Shown in pieces: positions 50,001 to 63,372 of a DNA stretch of 64,000 nucleotides. How positions within the stretch are numbered: the stretch's first letter is position 1; each line of letters begins with the position of its first letter. Location: positions 12,207,501 through 12,271,500 of the forward strand of contig JALIRH010000014.1 of the NCBI GenBank assembly GCA_023055505.1, read 5' to 3'. A program made the translations under genes and the position numbers. This DNA comes from Callipepla californica brunnescens (taxonomy: Eukaryota > Chordata > Aves > Galliformes > Odontophoridae). The notes beneath the pieces are model-generated. The model worked only from the letters and a program-made list of their open reading frames with translations, made no database searches and had not been told where the DNA came from.

Positions 50001-53000
50001 TCAGTCCATCAGCAGATGTTTATTTATGGATTTATTTTTTTTCCCCCCTAACAAATCAAGGTCTCTACCACCTTTTACAAGGAGCTCCATGCAAAGATAA
50101 CTTTGGAATATATTATAATACTTCAAAATACATCTGATTTCTGATTGTCTGTTACTTTGAGTAGTAAAAAGGTGCTGATAGTCCTTTACAATGGTAAAAT
50201 GGAAATATAGGCATGTTGGAATTGAGCTCATTTGTTTCATGCTTGGTTGATGTTCATACAAGTGACTGTGGGGAAACTGTACAGGACAGAGATGGAGTCC
50301 TGTGACCGTTGCACATTGCAGTTCTGTCTTTAGCCAGCTGCTGCTGCTGCTGCTTACCCCCACCTCCAAACACGTGCCTGGCACATTCATTTCCCCTCCT
50401 ATTTATCTACCATGACACAGTATTTAGGAAATTGACACCTCTTGCTTCTTCATCTCACTTACTACAAAGATTCCTCACTGACCCTTAGCCAAGGTAGATC
50501 TGGGTACTGACCTAGAATCAGTACAAATTGGTGATGATACCTATCCACTCCCCTACAGGAGACACATGTGTGGAAATGTGCTGTTCAGAGAGGAGGAAAA
50601 CAAAAAGTGCTTGCAGAATGAAGAGACAGAGAACAGCCTTCCTCATTCTTCCCAGAGATAACAATCCTTGCTGTAAGATCTCAACACTTCTTTGAGTTGT
50701 GCAGGTGCTCAAGGAAGAGTTTTTCTATGAGCTCCAGTCTCCATTTGTAAATTTCAGCAAATTCAGTATTTCTTAACACTTACATAAGAGCTGCCTTAGT
50801 GACTTTCCCAAAGCTCAGAAGCCCCAGGTAGTTGAAAGAGACCAGAGAGGAAGCAGGGCAACAACCATTTGTGTACTCTTCTCCTGAAAATATTTTACCA
50901 CTAGGATAGACTCAAGGAAATGAGACCATGGTCTCAGGTAACACGACCCCAGTGGAAGGAATAGTTGCAGCCTCTCCCAATATTATGTTCAGTGAATGCC
51001 CAACACATTCTTCCACAAACTCCTTGACTGCCTTGAGTAAATCTAACTTTGACCAAGTACTACCTCAAGACTTATATGGAAACAGGCCAATCCACATAAA
51101 AGCCATACAGCTAACACACAGCAAGGTTACCAAAAGAATTAATTTGGATGCAAGTAGGAAAATAAAAACTATGTCCATATTTCAACTACAGTGAGAGCAT
51201 GAAAACCCTGCTCCCAGAAAGCATATGCAAACTCGTGGTATTTTCAAAATCAGTATCAGGACACAGAGGGAAAATATTTTGGAAATGTTAAGTTGCTGGC
51301 TTGACACCAGGTATTGGTTTAATTTCATTTTGATACTTGATCAGAAACAAAATGACTCACTTTCCCCATGAAATACAAATCTGTACACAGCACTAGTTGT
51401 TAATTACCTTCCCTGTCCCTGTTAAAGAGCGAAGTGACAGTTTCAACCTCTCCCTGGGTGAGCATTGTATTCTCTCACTGTCTCCATCCCTTGCCAACAA
51501 ATCTGCTGTTACAACTCAAGTGGCACTTGAGATATTCAGCCTAGCATTTCTACAAGAGTATAATAACCAGTAATTTGACAACAAGAAGCCATCTTTAGAA
51601 AACTCAAGCCACTTGGTTCTGCAGTAGGAACAGGCAGAAGTATTACTTTACCAGGCCTGCCCACAAAGGACCTCATTTGTCCCTGTGCAGCACTGATCAT
51701 CCCAAAGCTGGGAGCTGTAATCTCCACAATGCTGCTATTCTAGCTCACTGACTCCATTGATCTGGGATGTTTTATCCTTCACTTATTTACATGGCTACAT
51801 TATTGCTAAATAACTTTTTGAGAACAAGAGGACTCATAAGATGTTACCTAGCGACATAGTGCCTGTCCCAGGCATGCCCAGCCCAAAAACCTCTCTCCAG
51901 CTCCAAGGAGGTCATCTCAGTCACCAGAAAACACTTCACCTATGACTGCTGACAACAGATAGTTCAGTAAAATGCTACCTGTTTCTCAGGTTCCTTTTTA
52001 CCTTTGCACTGAGCCTTAACTGGGAACAAATGCAAACGTTGTAGCAAGTGCCATCAATAAACATTCAAATAACCACGCTACAAAAAGTTACAGCAGCTTC
52101 AGACACAACCAACAAAAATTCAGGTCTCCTTGTTCTCCGAGCTTTGACCTTTTGGGAGACTGATCGTTCTCTCAGGACTTTTTGCATAGCTGTGAATGGC
52201 AGAAACAATTGTGTTCAATATAAATGAATGTTTTGAAATGCCCTCCTGGGGGCCTTTATAGATAAAATGAAATATTATAAGATTTAGAATACAATCATAA
52301 GAAAAAAAAATAAAGCAATATTAAAGTCACTACTCATTTACAGTTGTGGTAGAATTGCATTCACGTCTTACCTAAGAAACTAAAGAGTACCAGAATAAAA
52401 TAACAGATTCTTGATAACTGGAGTAATCTCCTGAAGGAACCTAAAGAACAACAAAGACCACTGGATTTCAGCATCGCAAGGTTAATTGTACAAAATTCAT
52501 CTCCATGAAAAACACTGCCCAGTTAATTTCTGCCATTTCCCCCTCCCCATAAAATAGTTTAAAGCTAGTTATTCATTTCATTGAATTTTTCATAGGGTTG
52601 TTCATCACATTTTACCATTGTGGTGAGTGACTAATGACCTTGAAAAAAATAAAAAGTAGCCATACAAGCATTAGCAGAATAATATATACTCCAGATTAAG
52701 GAGGGAATATTTAGCATTTGCTCAGTGAAGTATGCAGTTTATTTGACAAAGAGTGATTTAGATGGAAAGCAATGGGAAAACACAAGATGTTTTTGAGAGA
52801 CTGAGTAGGCAAAAGCAAAGATGTGGCTCCCAGGAAAGTAGGATCCATTGAAATAGTAATGTACTTCCATTCTTGAGCTCCTATACCTGTCCTATTTAAC
52901 TCCTTAAATCCAGGGTCATCACAACTAATAGTCTGCGCTGCATCTGCTCCCACACATGGGGGAGGAGATGAGAGCAGCTAACAGGGTAACACCAGAATCT

Positions 53001-53286
53001 ACTCTTTTCCTTCTAATGAGGAATTACTGCATAGTGAACTGATGAGGATACAAGAAGCACTGCAACTGATTCTCTGTATCGTGGCCTGTTCACAGGCAGC
53101 TTGCTCAAAACGGTTAGGTCTTTTTTCCCCTGAAGCAGCAGTCACTTTACTTTTCACAAGAGCAATCAGCTAAAAGCTAACGCTACTGTTCTGACCCAGA
53201 AGCATTTTACATCTACTTAACAATCCTAGAGGTCATTACAGTTGCAATCTATCCAACAGTCACACACTCTGCTTTTTGGCTGTAAC
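47046..53286. other. Gene-free unique sequence
   Basis: No gene is supported. Open frames reach 129 codons (50001-50390, minus). That one reads through a (CTG)6 run as serines and resembles nothing known. The interval from about 47900 to 49770 has no notable frame in any direction. Confidence 0.55.
50337..50354. repeat. (CTG)6 trinucleotide repeat
   Basis: Six GCT/CTG units. It is short, uninterrupted and outside any supported gene. Confidence 0.9.
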
Positions 53287-53311
53287 AAAAAAAAAAAAAA
53301 AAAAAAAAAAA
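53287..53311. repeat. Poly(A) tract, A25
   Basis: A pure run of about 25 adenines after 'gctgtaac'. No AATAAA signal is seen in the 40 bases upstream, so it looks like a homopolymer microsatellite and not a retrocopy tail. Confidence 0.9.
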
Positions 53312-56300
53312 GAAACCTGACAAATAAAAAAGAAGTTATACCAGATAAAAATATTTCATGGATACATGTTTAACTGTTGCACCCTGAAATGCCTTTGGAA
53401 AAATAAGACGATGCTCAGAGGTTGGCCACATATAGATTACTGAGCTGGAAAATTATTTTGGACCTAAAGTATCTGTACTTCAATTTTATGGGTAATTAAA
53501 CCTAACGTATTGCCATTCAGAAAGCAATTAAGTCCCATATCTATATGTGATGTCCCCTTGCAGTGAGTGATGGGGAGGAAGTGATAGGATTCACCACGTT
53601 GACTGACCATTTCTGGGACTTCTTGGAGCTCTTAAGTCCTCTCATAAAGCATGAATCTGGCAACATGGAGAGGTAGAGCAAGAGGATCTCCCTTATACAC
53701 CTTGCACATTATCAATTGCACATTCGTGGCAGGTTCATTAGCAGACTTGGGAGAGAAGCTAGACAGGAAATTTTCCTGACAATTAGACAGCTTTATCTGG
53801 ATATCTTTGTACTAAGGAGACAGCAATGTCCAAAGAGAAGACAAACTAGGAATGCAGCAATTATTCCTGTTCTTTCTGAGCCTCTTATCAAGCACACTGG
53901 GTACGTGGAAGTCTCTACGTGTTGGTTTTATTCCTGTTCTCAGAAGACACCAAGTCAATCTGGCTAAAGGCAACAAGTCCATCAACAGAGACATTGCAAA
54001 ATCACCCTGGGGGAGAGCCACATTTAGTGTGAGGCTCTTGAATTAAGTCTTAAGTACCAGAAAGAAAAAAAAAGAAAAAAAAAAAAGCAATGCTGAACAA
54101 CATGCTGACATGGGGAGGAACAACCCTAGGAGTAAGTCAGCAAAAAGGGCTGCAGTTCGTGAGTGGTTGTCCCCACAGCCCACCACTCTCCCTGCACAGC
54201 ACCAACAGCAATGAAGCATTTGCTGCAGGCAGAAGCACCATGCTGGGCTCCCTAGGGCCCAAACACTGTGCATGGGCCACAGCCACACAAACGCTCATGC
54301 ATGGTTCAGATGTGAACCCAAAGGTTCAAGATACAAAGCACAGCAATAGGTGACCTGCCCCCAAGGTCAGTAAAGGCTCTGAGTTGAGATCTAGGAGGTG
54401 TATGGAGATGGGGTTTACATCAATGGACCCATTAACATCACAGCATTTGTTTTAAATTACGTTATTAAATTTAATAACACTGGGCGCTGGAACATAATTG
54501 TGATCAAAAGGTTCGCCCAAGGTTAGAAAGAAAGTTGGTCGCAAAGTCACAAAACCAATCTAATCTCTTGCTGTGCAGTCCTACGCTTTGGGAAGGAGAT
54601 AATTGTTACTAAAGCTCACCAGTGGATTGCTGCTATGAATAAAAACTTAAGCATTATATGCACTCTCAGTTCCTAATTTTTTCAGTATAACTATGGAACA
54701 GGGAAGGAGATTGGTAGAAAAAGTAAAATAAGCTTACCAAACAATACCTCCATGAATATCGTATCAAATCACATCTCAGAGGTTCTATTACAATCACACT
54801 GATCAAGCAAAAGCATTGGTCATTTTGATAAGAAAAGTTAGCGCCAGGCAGAGATTTCTTGAAACGTTTTTCTCCTCTTCTGTTATTTTTCCTGCTGTTA
54901 TTTGAATGCATCACCTTGCTACTTCTTTCGTGACTGGGCAGCTTAGTGATAAGCTGGAGCATTACAAATGTTTTCTCCATCTTTGAGAGCAATATGCAAT
55001 ATCATTAGATTTCCACAGTTTGCTTTGGCAATGATACGTTCAACAGACAAGCTGGTCTTCCTATTGAAGAGATGGGACTGGCTCTGAGTAAGCAAGATAG
55101 AAGAGGAGCATTAGTGGAAACCTATTATCTCTGTTCAATTTTCCCAAAGAGTAACCAGGGCTTCTTCTGCGACAGAGAATAAATGAAAACATTTATCGTC
55201 TGATAAAAATTAGTAAGCCGCTCTAACACCTGCCCATACTGGCATGTTTCCTTGCTGATTACACTGCTGTGGAGTGACTTCAGATTACGAGCAGCACTGA
55301 CAGCCTTAGCAACCACCAAGCATCCCAAGCTGCATGTATTTCACCTCTTTTGATAAGAAAAACAGCCCAAAGACCCACCCAAAGGCATTTGTGCCAATGA
55401 AAGGATGTGCGTGCTTGCAGTAGAGCAGTACCTAATGCCTCAAGAGCTGTGCACCAGATTTGCTGACAAAGGAGCAGAAATCCACCCACATCCTCACTGT
55501 CTGCCTTTCTCCTGCAGCACTGTGCTCACCCCAGGGTTAGGATCATCAGGGGGAAGGACACTGCCCTGGCACCAACACTGGAAGGGTCTATCTGGTGCAC
55601 AGCTGACATCTGTGCAAACCAAACTAGCAGTTCTGTTCCACTCTCCTCCTCCTACTGAGCTGACTCTTACTAAATCACCGCTGTCCATGCTGTATTTGGG
55701 CCACAGATTGCTGCACCCTAACAACAGCACGTTCAAATGAAGACAGCCCTTCCTGGAGGCTTCTGGAAGAGAAACTTTCTCAAGGTGCCAAGCTTGCGTT
55801 CTGTTGTAGTGCCTGGCTGGTTTTACACCCTGTATCACCCACGAGAACATCGACACCTTATGAGCTCTGCTAATGGGCCATATTTCTGCATCACATCCCC
55901 CAGAGCTCCTGCACACAGTGGTGTGTGGCACATCAGGAATTTCCTAATTTGTTGACTGTCACAGGTTTGCTTTCACCTTCGTAGAAAATCAGTCCCAGGA
56001 GTCTAAAGCCAGATTTTTATTCTTGACTGCAGTGCCTCCACATTCAGCATGTGCTGGTTAATGACAGTGTGTAATAATAACAGCTCTTGGTTTTCAGATG
56101 ATGATACATTAAAAGGTAGGAAGGGGAAGTGAGATTTTCCTAGCTGAAGGCTTACTCTGTATGCATACAACAAGCTTTACACTCACAAAACATAGGACTC
56201 AGGTGGATTTGAAGCAGTACCAAGCTGGAGCCTGCAGCAGAACCTTCCTTTATACAGAATGGGTCTGCAGTGCTTTCATGAACAGACATCACTGGCTGCT

Positions 56301-59300
56301 GTCTGCATGTACCCTGCCAATTTCATTTGGCCTGCTAGGACAGAAAGTTAAGAATTAAGGGGAAATATTCTTCGGCAAAATGTAGGAAATGTTAGAAGAC
56401 ATCTTCCCAGATGCACAGTAGAGCAAAGGAAAAGGCCTAAGGTTTCACCACATGCTTCTTATCTCATTTCATACCTGTGAGTGATAACAAGGGACATATA
56501 TCCAAACTGTCAGACTTCTTCCATTGTGAGAGGGACAGAAGAGGACAACCCAAAGGAGTTCGAGTTTGTACAGACAAGCTGGAGGGCAATTAAAGTCTCT
56601 TGCTCAGGATAAACTATCTCATAACTTCCAAGCAACTTCCAGTTACACTAGCAAGGTAGAAACAGGTTGGACATAAAATTATGAAGCATGAAAGCCTTTC
56701 AAACTAAAAGTCCTTTAGATGAATTATCACTCAGTATCTATATAGTCAAGTTTGATCCTGCATCTGGTTATTTTTGCCAATAATGCTCTGGGGGTAACAT
56801 AACCACCCACTGGAGAACCCACCTGTGATGGCTCTCACCAGCACAGACAGCTGGGCAGGGCCTTGTCTCCTTTGCATGCTTCAGATCAGATCTGTACAGA
56901 TGTGACACAGTCATGCTGCTCACCAAAGCTTCAAAACAGGATCCCACAACCCCATCCTGCAAAGTCACATGGTAGAAGTCCCCTTCAGCTCACCAGCAGT
57001 GCTGACCTCCCCACAGCACCCATCAGGGTGAGTGGCAGATGCTGGATTCAGTCAGCCCGGTGTGGAGCACCTCCCGCAGCACTCATGGGCTGATCATCAA
57101 TCATTCATAAGCTGCTTTGCGTCCAGAAGTTCTGAGGGGATCTTCTGCCTATTGCAAGCCCCACAAGGGCTGCGACTGTCACACTGGGTCCTGATGGCAA
57201 CAGCAGGGTGATATGCCCTATCGTAGCTGTCATCTCTGCTTTAAGGATCTGACACTTGTGGAACTGTTTGATCTGAGTCAGACTGAGGTGCACGCCTCTG
57301 GGATCTGTAGCCTCAGCAGGGAAAGAAGTGAAGGAAAAGGAGAGCGGGCAGGATGGAGGACATGGGCTTCATTTTACACCCTCATCCATCAAAGGCAGGC
57401 CAGCCATACTGCCAAGAGAATGACCAGGTCAAGGAGCAGTCAGGTATGCAAATCCAAAACCCGGATGAATCAACAACACGAGGTCTGTGCTAACACAAGC
57501 CCTTGTTAGAAGCTACAAACCTGTACAGGCTTCAGGGAAAGCCAAAATGGGAGATGATGATACAGCTGGAGAAGATGACGGGACACAGAAGGCTCAGTAT
57601 TGTTTGCTGTTACACAACAAAGGAACAGTTAAAGCAACTCAGCTTTAATAAAATGAATTTTACATGTCAGGTCAGAGCAGAGAGAATGGCTGCCCCCATC
57701 TCCTTCCTGCCAGGGTAGCGAATCTAGGACAAAGTTACACTGCTGATTAATTTATTTCACTACTGCTGAAAATATTAGCAGAAGTAGCCTGGGAATGCTA
57801 CAGAATATGGTCCGTACGTTCTGCATTTCTTTTCCCATCTTGGGAGAAAAAAGAAAACAAACAAAACACGTGGAACTTCTCAACAATTCATCTTTCCTAT
57901 AGCTGTTTCACCAAACTGGACTCAGCATGTGGCAGTAAACCCATTTCAGAGCAGCTAAACGCACAAACCATTAACCTAAAGGTGAGAGGAGTCATCTAGA
58001 CCACAGCAATGGGCTGTTAGGTGCCCCACACTGCTTCTTCAGCAACTGAAGTGCCATATTACTGAACGTTCCTTCTCCTAAAATTCTGTTTTGATAGCAG
58101 TACCATGTCACGTTTCCTTAAAATACAAGGGAAAGCCAAACAAAAAAGTCCACAGCAACAGAGAGGAATGCAAGCAGAATGATCCCAGCAGAGATGCAAA
58201 GCAAGCAGTGAGACACCTTCCTCGTTCCTTACTGATTAGACTTCTTTTGGTTATCTGCTGATGTAGTTCCCTAGCATATGACACCCTTAATTTGTTTGTT
58301 TGGATGAAGCATTCAGGGGAAATTTTAAATCTGTAAATAAGCAAATAAATAAAACACATAACAAGAACCAAACTGACCTCATTCAAGAGGACATTTGCAG
58401 AAACCAAACCCTGTTCAGTATACACCCATTGACAATGGGATGCTTACTGCACTTCTGTGGCACAGTAACTCAGATGCTTTCACACTGCAGAATAGCCCAA
58501 GCCCCTAGTGAAGCTGAAAGAGCCTTATCTGTAGCCCCAGGATACAGCATCACTCACTTTTAGGGCTCTGAATTCCAGATTCAGCTTGTGAGAACCACCA
58601 CAGTGCCAGCATGAAGATGGGCTGCAACCTGCAGTGCAGGTTATGGCACTTTGGAACACGACAGCACCTCACTGCAGAGAAGGAGCAGATGCAAGCACTG
58701 ACAGGCTGACAGAGCTAAAGTGACCAAAACAGGGCCCTGCAGGTGGCACTCCACGGACCCTCCGAAGGTCTCCCTGTCTCCCAGCCTCCTTCCATCAGCA
58801 GGAATCCCCACCAGGCAGAACATTTGAAATGAACGTGTTGTCTTCTCTCCCAAAAGCTCATGCCTCCCCTGCCCTGAGTAACCACTTAAATGCATTAGGT
58901 GACAAATGCTTTGTTGTCAAGCACTGTCGAAGCCCCATGGGACATGTCTTCTGACATCTCTGCTGGTAAACGAAACAGTGACATAACAACATGACAGGGG
59001 ATTTAAAAAATTAAGTCTTCCCAGACACTCCCTGGGGGTGCTTCTGCTATGATATGCAGGCTGGCAGCGCTGCTTCTCGAGATGCCACGTTCCCACATTT
59101 CCTTGTTTTACAAGAAATGGATTTCACTAGTTAGTGAATCTTTAATGTGACAAAAGGAGGGGACAAGGCAGTGGTGCTGGAGTGCTTCTCTTTGACAGCA
59201 CCCTGCCACAGGAGGTATGTAGCAAGGGCTGCCTGTGGAACAGTGCTCACATTGCTCTTGGGCCTGCCTCTGCACAACCAATCACTTCAATCAAATCAAT

Positions 59301-59414
59301 AAATAAAACTTGCAGAAGGAATAGATGAAATATTTGGCATGCGGGCCTCTTATGCTGGGAAGTGCTAGGAGGGGAAATAGAATTGGAGGGGATGGGCCAG
59401 ACAGCCACCCAAGC
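53312..59414. other. Gene-free unique sequence
   Basis: No gene is supported. Open frames reach 145 codons (55494-55931, minus) and overlap a 111-codon frame on the plus strand (55405-55740). Neither has recognisable domains. The stretch between about 55400 and 57500 reads somewhat richer in G and C than its surroundings, which lengthens random frames. A faint MIR-like string lies near 54345-54395. Confidence 0.55.
54061..54085. repeat. A-rich simple tract
   Basis: Adenine runs interrupted by single guanines. Confidence 0.9.
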
Positions 59415-59574
59415 AGAATCATAGAATCAGTAAAGTTGGAAAGATCACTCAGACCAATAATCAGCCCACACCTATGACCACTCTGATCATATCAATCATC
59501 TACCCTTTTCTTGAACACCTCCAGGGATTGTGACTCCACCACATCCCTGAACAGTTTGTTCCCACGCCTCTCCA
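59415..59574 (-). mobile_element. CR1 LINE 3' end, minus strand
   Basis: A reverse-oriented CR1 3' end. The plus strand reads 'agaatcatagaatcagtaaa', 'gttggaaagatcactcagac', 'ttttcttgaacacctccagg', 'gattgtgactccaccacatc' and 'cctgaacagtttgttcccac'. The element's 3' terminus is at 59415 and it is 5'-truncated. The middle (about 59465-59510) is more diverged than the ends. A short 64-codon minus-strand frame across it is an artefact. Confidence 0.92.
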
Positions 59575-62500
59575 ATGTGGGTCAGGCAGGTCCCACTCTG
59601 TCCCTTCCTGACTGTTTGAAACATAGCAACACGTTTCTCAAGATCACACAGGAGCCTTTGTGGCAGTCCACCAGCTGAAGCTCTTATCAATGCTCATCTT
59701 CTCACTTCCAGTACCTGCCACTGTAAATCATACCCCAGAGCAATGCTTAAAAGAGAAGGCATCTAAATCACAAAATAAAACAGGTCAGAGCTGCAATTAT
59801 GATCAGTGAAGCAGGCATCAGTATGTTGTGCATAATTAAAATGACTGTAGGACTTCTCTATAAATATCAGCCAGAAAAGTGTCTCTTTGTGTGTGGGCAT
59901 AAAAATGAGATGCAGGAAACAGCCTGCTATGATGTGACAACATGACCTTGGAACAACTTTCTTGCCTCCACACCAGAGTAATTACACTGTTGAAATGTCT
60001 GATTGTGTCCCTCTTGCCATCAGCAGCAACCAAGTATTTGCAGCAATGAAAGTGTAACTGCCAATAGTTCAATAAGGATCCAGACAAAGAGAAACTAATT
60101 TTGTGATGGCTGCTGTTCCTTCAAGTCCTCTGAAACCACTGCTCCAAGAGCAAAAGCTCTTGTTTTCTCCTTTAAAAGTCTGAACTCTGCTTGGAGATGA
60201 AATCCACTCAAGATGATAAATGGTTGCCATGCAAAGCTTGTCTTACACACATCTTTAAATATTTTACTTACTGCTCATCAATCTTCCCCATTCACACAGC
60301 ATTCTCAACTACTTTGCAGTAATGCAGCCAGCTCCTTCAGGGAATTTGGGAAGCAAAATACATTCCCACTCTTCTCAACACTATGATGACAGTATCTAAA
60401 AAACTGAAAACTAAAACGTTCAGTGGGAGAGGATGCTATAAAGCAGAGCTGCTCCAGATCACTGTGTTATAACCAGATGGGGCTGCAGGGCATGGACTGG
60501 CTCCTGCTGGTCCCATAGGTGACAGACAAATCTTTGCAGCCCACATTGGATCTCATGAATCCCCAAAATGTGAGCAGCTTCGTAGGGAATTCATTTCATT
60601 CATAAGAGTTGACCAACAAACCAAGTCTGAAATGCAACAGCAGGTCCCACTTCAAAATGTAACAGGTGAATAACATCGCTGTTAATAAGGCAACATAACA
60701 GAACTACTCCTTTTATCACAGAGAACCAAAAAGGTTAGCCAGTGGCAACACGCATGGTATGTTTTTATTCAAAGCTATTTCAAAATCAAATTCTTTAATC
60801 TATAACAACTTACCTCCCATTCAATAACCCAGTAATCCCCTTTGATCAGCGTAACGCCTGGACACATTTTTATTGACCCAGTAGTAAACTCATGGGACTT
60901 ACCATTATTTTACTAGAAATGACTGGATATATTTCTTCCTGCAGCCAAGTATTTATCAGGCAGAAGGCAAATACGTGATTCATTGACTCATAATACATTA
61001 CAGATAAATAATAATGAAAGATCTATGCATCATTCTTGTCAATGTGCTGAAAGATTTGCTGAATGCTCAGAGGTCAGGGGAAAAAAAAAGTCAGAAGTGT
61101 TAAAATCTGCAGGAGAGGGGAATAGATACTGATGGATAGGCTTACTACCAATAGGTAATGGCACACAGCCACAAAAATCAGACTGTTCTTACTAGTCAAT
61201 ACATGGCCTGATGTCACATCTCTAAAACATAGCGTCATCACCATATATTCCTAGTGAAATGGTCCAAATTATCCCACAACCCAAGCTATAGTTGCAAAAT
61301 ATTTAGGAAGTATTTTGGTTACAACAAAACAAAACAGGATTTAAGAAATTTCAGGATATCTTTGCAGATCTCACAGAAGCTGAACAAGGAAGAGAGTACT
61401 GAATAAATTAATCCGTATAAATGATTTTTCTATATGAAATATTAATGTGCTGGCCAACTTTCAAACATCACAAATCAAAATAAAGGCCCACGATGAACTG
61501 AAATGGAACACTGAAAGAAACTAAAGCAGGGAACAGTTGTTATTTTCAATCACTCAAATATAGATCTTCTTTATAAAGAATAATGGTGCATCCAAAATGG
61601 TCATCTCCTTAAAGTACATAAAGCACTAGAAAGAGAAGGACATAATACATGACTTATTGTTGCAGTGTTGTCAGGTCACCATTTTCTTTTTAAGGTGTTA
61701 TATTGCTTGAGCTTCTGTAGGGAATTCTCCCTAATAAATCCCCTTTTTATGTTCCCTTTCAGGACTATCATTTAAAGGATGCTATTAAAAGATTCAGAGA
61801 GCTTCTGGAATAACTGCTTGGATCTGGTTACCTTCAGTAGAAAGGAGCACAGCAGCTCCCTGTCACATGTCCCACTTGAATGATAACCAGTGTTGGTGCT
61901 AGACATTTGTCAGGGAGTCTAATAAGCCATCTGGATGCTAGAAGGATTCCAGGTTGAACTCCTGTCGCGCTCTGGAACACCCTTCTAGCAGTAGGATTTG
62001 GGAAAACTGAGTAGACACAAGGATGTCAAGCTGCTGCAGGGTTATCGGGAGCATGGTCATCATGAGAGCCTGTATCCAGCAGGGAAAGAATCCCTCTTAA
62101 CTCACAGCCATTGTCTTGGCTTTTGACGTGAAGGAAGCTCATTCTAGAACAAAGCAGACATGGCATGTTCTGTTGGCTTGCTGTATTAGCACTGCTATGT
62201 CTGAATTTGTTCCTCTCAGATAGACATACATGTGTCAACATAGACATGTAAGCATGTGTACACACCTCCCATACCTTGATTCTACCTAACTGGTCTGGAC
62301 ATACACCTACCTTCAACCCTTAGTCAGGTCAACACTGGATTATCCTCCCTGTGCACACAGGGGGAGCAAGCAGCTCTGCCACAGCATACATGCTGTACTC
62401 CATCCTTACTCAGATATGACGACATGGAAAAAAAAAAAAAAAACTAGTTTGCAAAATATTAAGGCAATGCCATTGTGACCCAGTGCTAAACAAAGCAAAA

Positions 62501-63237
62501 GAAATGTTCTTAAGTCTCAGCCTCCACAAGGAAAGATTTCCATAGAGCCCACGGGTACGGTTCTCTCAGCAGGCTGGCTGTGCTGTACCAGATCACCTGC
62601 CTCCCACTGCCCAAACTCGGAGGAAAAGAGAGAGCTGCTCCTCAAACACTCCTGTATCAAAGCCTGTTAACTCCCCATCTGCCCTCCACTACATCCTTCA
62701 CCCTTGCGGGAGACAAACTCCATTCAAGGCAACTAACAAAGAAAGCTCATTTCCTTTGAACTTATTTACAAGTTTTACCATTAAACTTGCCCACATTATG
62801 CAAGCAGCTTGCAATCTTCCCTAATTCTCTGACTTTAATTATATAATTGAACAACCCAAAAACTCATTTTTTCCAGGAAACATTAAACATTACCATCTTA
62901 ATGAAATTCTTAATGAAACGGTCCTCTCTGCATGCAAATGACTGGCACTGGATTTGCTTATCACACTGGTAGACAAAAGGACAAATGCCCTTCGTTTTGT
63001 CAATCGTCAGGAGTGACAGCCCTTCTGCCAACACTCTTCCTAGATAACATGGAGGGAATCACAGACAGGAAGAAGGCAATGTGGAAGGGTAAAGAAGTGG
63101 CCAGGAAGTTACAGGAGACCATAGGGGAGGAAAAACAAAGCTAAAGCTCCAGCCCTAATCAGCAGCCCTCTGTTCTGCCAGTTTCATGGGAGAGGAGAGC
63201 TCAGCCCTTACCAATGGGGAAGGGAAACATCTCTGGT
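59575..63237. other. Gene-free unique sequence
   Basis: No gene or further interspersed repeat is recognised. Open frames are under 100 codons. An A16 tract lies at 62428-62443, and an AT-rich segment at about 60880-61010 could be a conserved non-coding element. Confidence 0.55.
62428..62443. repeat. Poly(A) tract, A16
   Basis: Sixteen adenines after 'gacatgg', with no retrocopy recognised. Confidence 0.9.
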
Positions 63238-63372
63238 CATAGAATCATTAGGGTAGAAAAAAAACCCACTAAGATCACCTAAGTCCAACCATCAGCCCAT
63301 CAGCAGCATGTCCTCTAAACCACCCCACTCAGTGGTCCCACATTCTCCTCGGCTGCCTTACCACCTGCCCAG
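63238..63372 (-). mobile_element. CR1 LINE 3' end, minus strand
   Basis: A reverse-oriented CR1 3' end. The plus strand starts with 'catagaatcattagggtaga', then has an A-rich insertion, 'cactaagatcacctaagtcc', 'aaccatcagcccatcagcag', 'catgtcctctaaaccacccc' and a diverged right part. The 3' terminus is at 63238. The A-rich stretch near 63257-63264 replaces the normal 'ttggaaaagacctc' region and looks like a local expansion. Confidence 0.88.

Noticed and set aside
50337..50354. (CTG)6 as a pathogenic-type triplet repeat or polyglutamine/polyserine exon
   Set aside because: Only six units and no supported coding frame. It is an ordinary microsatellite.
55494..55931. 145-codon minus-strand open frame overlapping a 111-codon plus-strand frame
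   Set aside because: Overlapping open frames on both strands in a locally GC-richer segment point to composition. No domain is recognised.
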